Part shown: positions 5,783 to 5,783 of the stretch, one piece after another
Layout: the number at the start of each line of letters is the position of its first letter
Position numbering within the stretch: position 1 is the stretch's first letter
Assembly (NCBI GenBank): GCA_024403005.1
Contig: JAKSSQ010000116.1
Location: forward strand, 1-5,783
Length of the DNA stretch: 5,783 bases
Direction: 5' to 3'
Origin: Clostridia bacterium
Lineage (GTDB): Bacteria; Bacillota; Clostridia; Peptostreptococcales; Anaerovoracaceae
Program-made: the position numbers and the translations under genes
Notes under the pieces: model-generated
What the model was told of the DNA's origin: nothing
Seen by the model: the letters and a program-made list of their open reading frames with translations, nothing else
Database searches by the model: none

Positions 5783-5783
5783 T

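Noticed and set aside
1..5783. Search for mobile elements, CRISPR arrays, tRNA or rRNA, toxin-antitoxin or defence genes
   Set aside because: No transposase or integrase motifs, spaced repeats, tRNA-like folds or small paired genes were seen; the coding sequence is continuous housekeeping or accessory metabolism.

Overview
The window looks like ordinary chromosome from an anaerobic Firmicute (Bacillota; Clostridia or a close relative). The basis is indirect: strong AGGAGG-type ribosome binding sites, a secreted protein with 'copper amine oxidase N-terminal-like' stalk repeats (common in that group), a methionine gamma-lyase-type enzyme, and a skewed codon choice (Lys almost always AAG, Glu almost always GAA in the last genes). 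I cannot name the genus.

Layout. Positions 1-1056, minus strand: a cation diffusion facilitator (CDF) metal exporter whose C-terminus runs off the left edge. Positions 1057-1199: a 143-base divergent intergenic region with one candidate promoter in each direction and a GC-rich hairpin in the leader of the plus-strand gene. Positions 1200-2855, plus strand: a Na+/phosphate cotransporter-family protein with a C-terminal PhoU-like domain. It is followed by a short palindrome and a very clear rho-independent terminator (2910-2946). Positions 2947-3050: a leader with a candidate promoter and two mutually exclusive hairpins. Positions 3051-5782, plus strand: three closely spaced genes, probably one transcript. 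They are a PLP-dependent Cys/Met-metabolism enzyme (methionine gamma-lyase type), a secreted protein with two stalk repeats, and a GNAT-family acetyltransferase that ends one base before the window edge.

How the genes relate. The left half concerns ion homeostasis: a divalent metal exporter and a phosphate transporter share one regulatory region. The right half starts fresh after the terminator and couples sulfur amino-acid breakdown to an exported protein and an acetyltransferase. No functional link among those three is known to me, and co-transcription rests only on the 25- and 31-base gaps with no terminator between them.

I found no RNA genes, insertion sequences, CRISPR arrays, prophage or defence genes, and no convincing new system. 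The points most worth checking are the predicted leaderless CDF transcript with overlapping divergent promoters, the Asn/Asp metal site of the CDF protein, the altered active-site surroundings of the lyase, and its structured leader.
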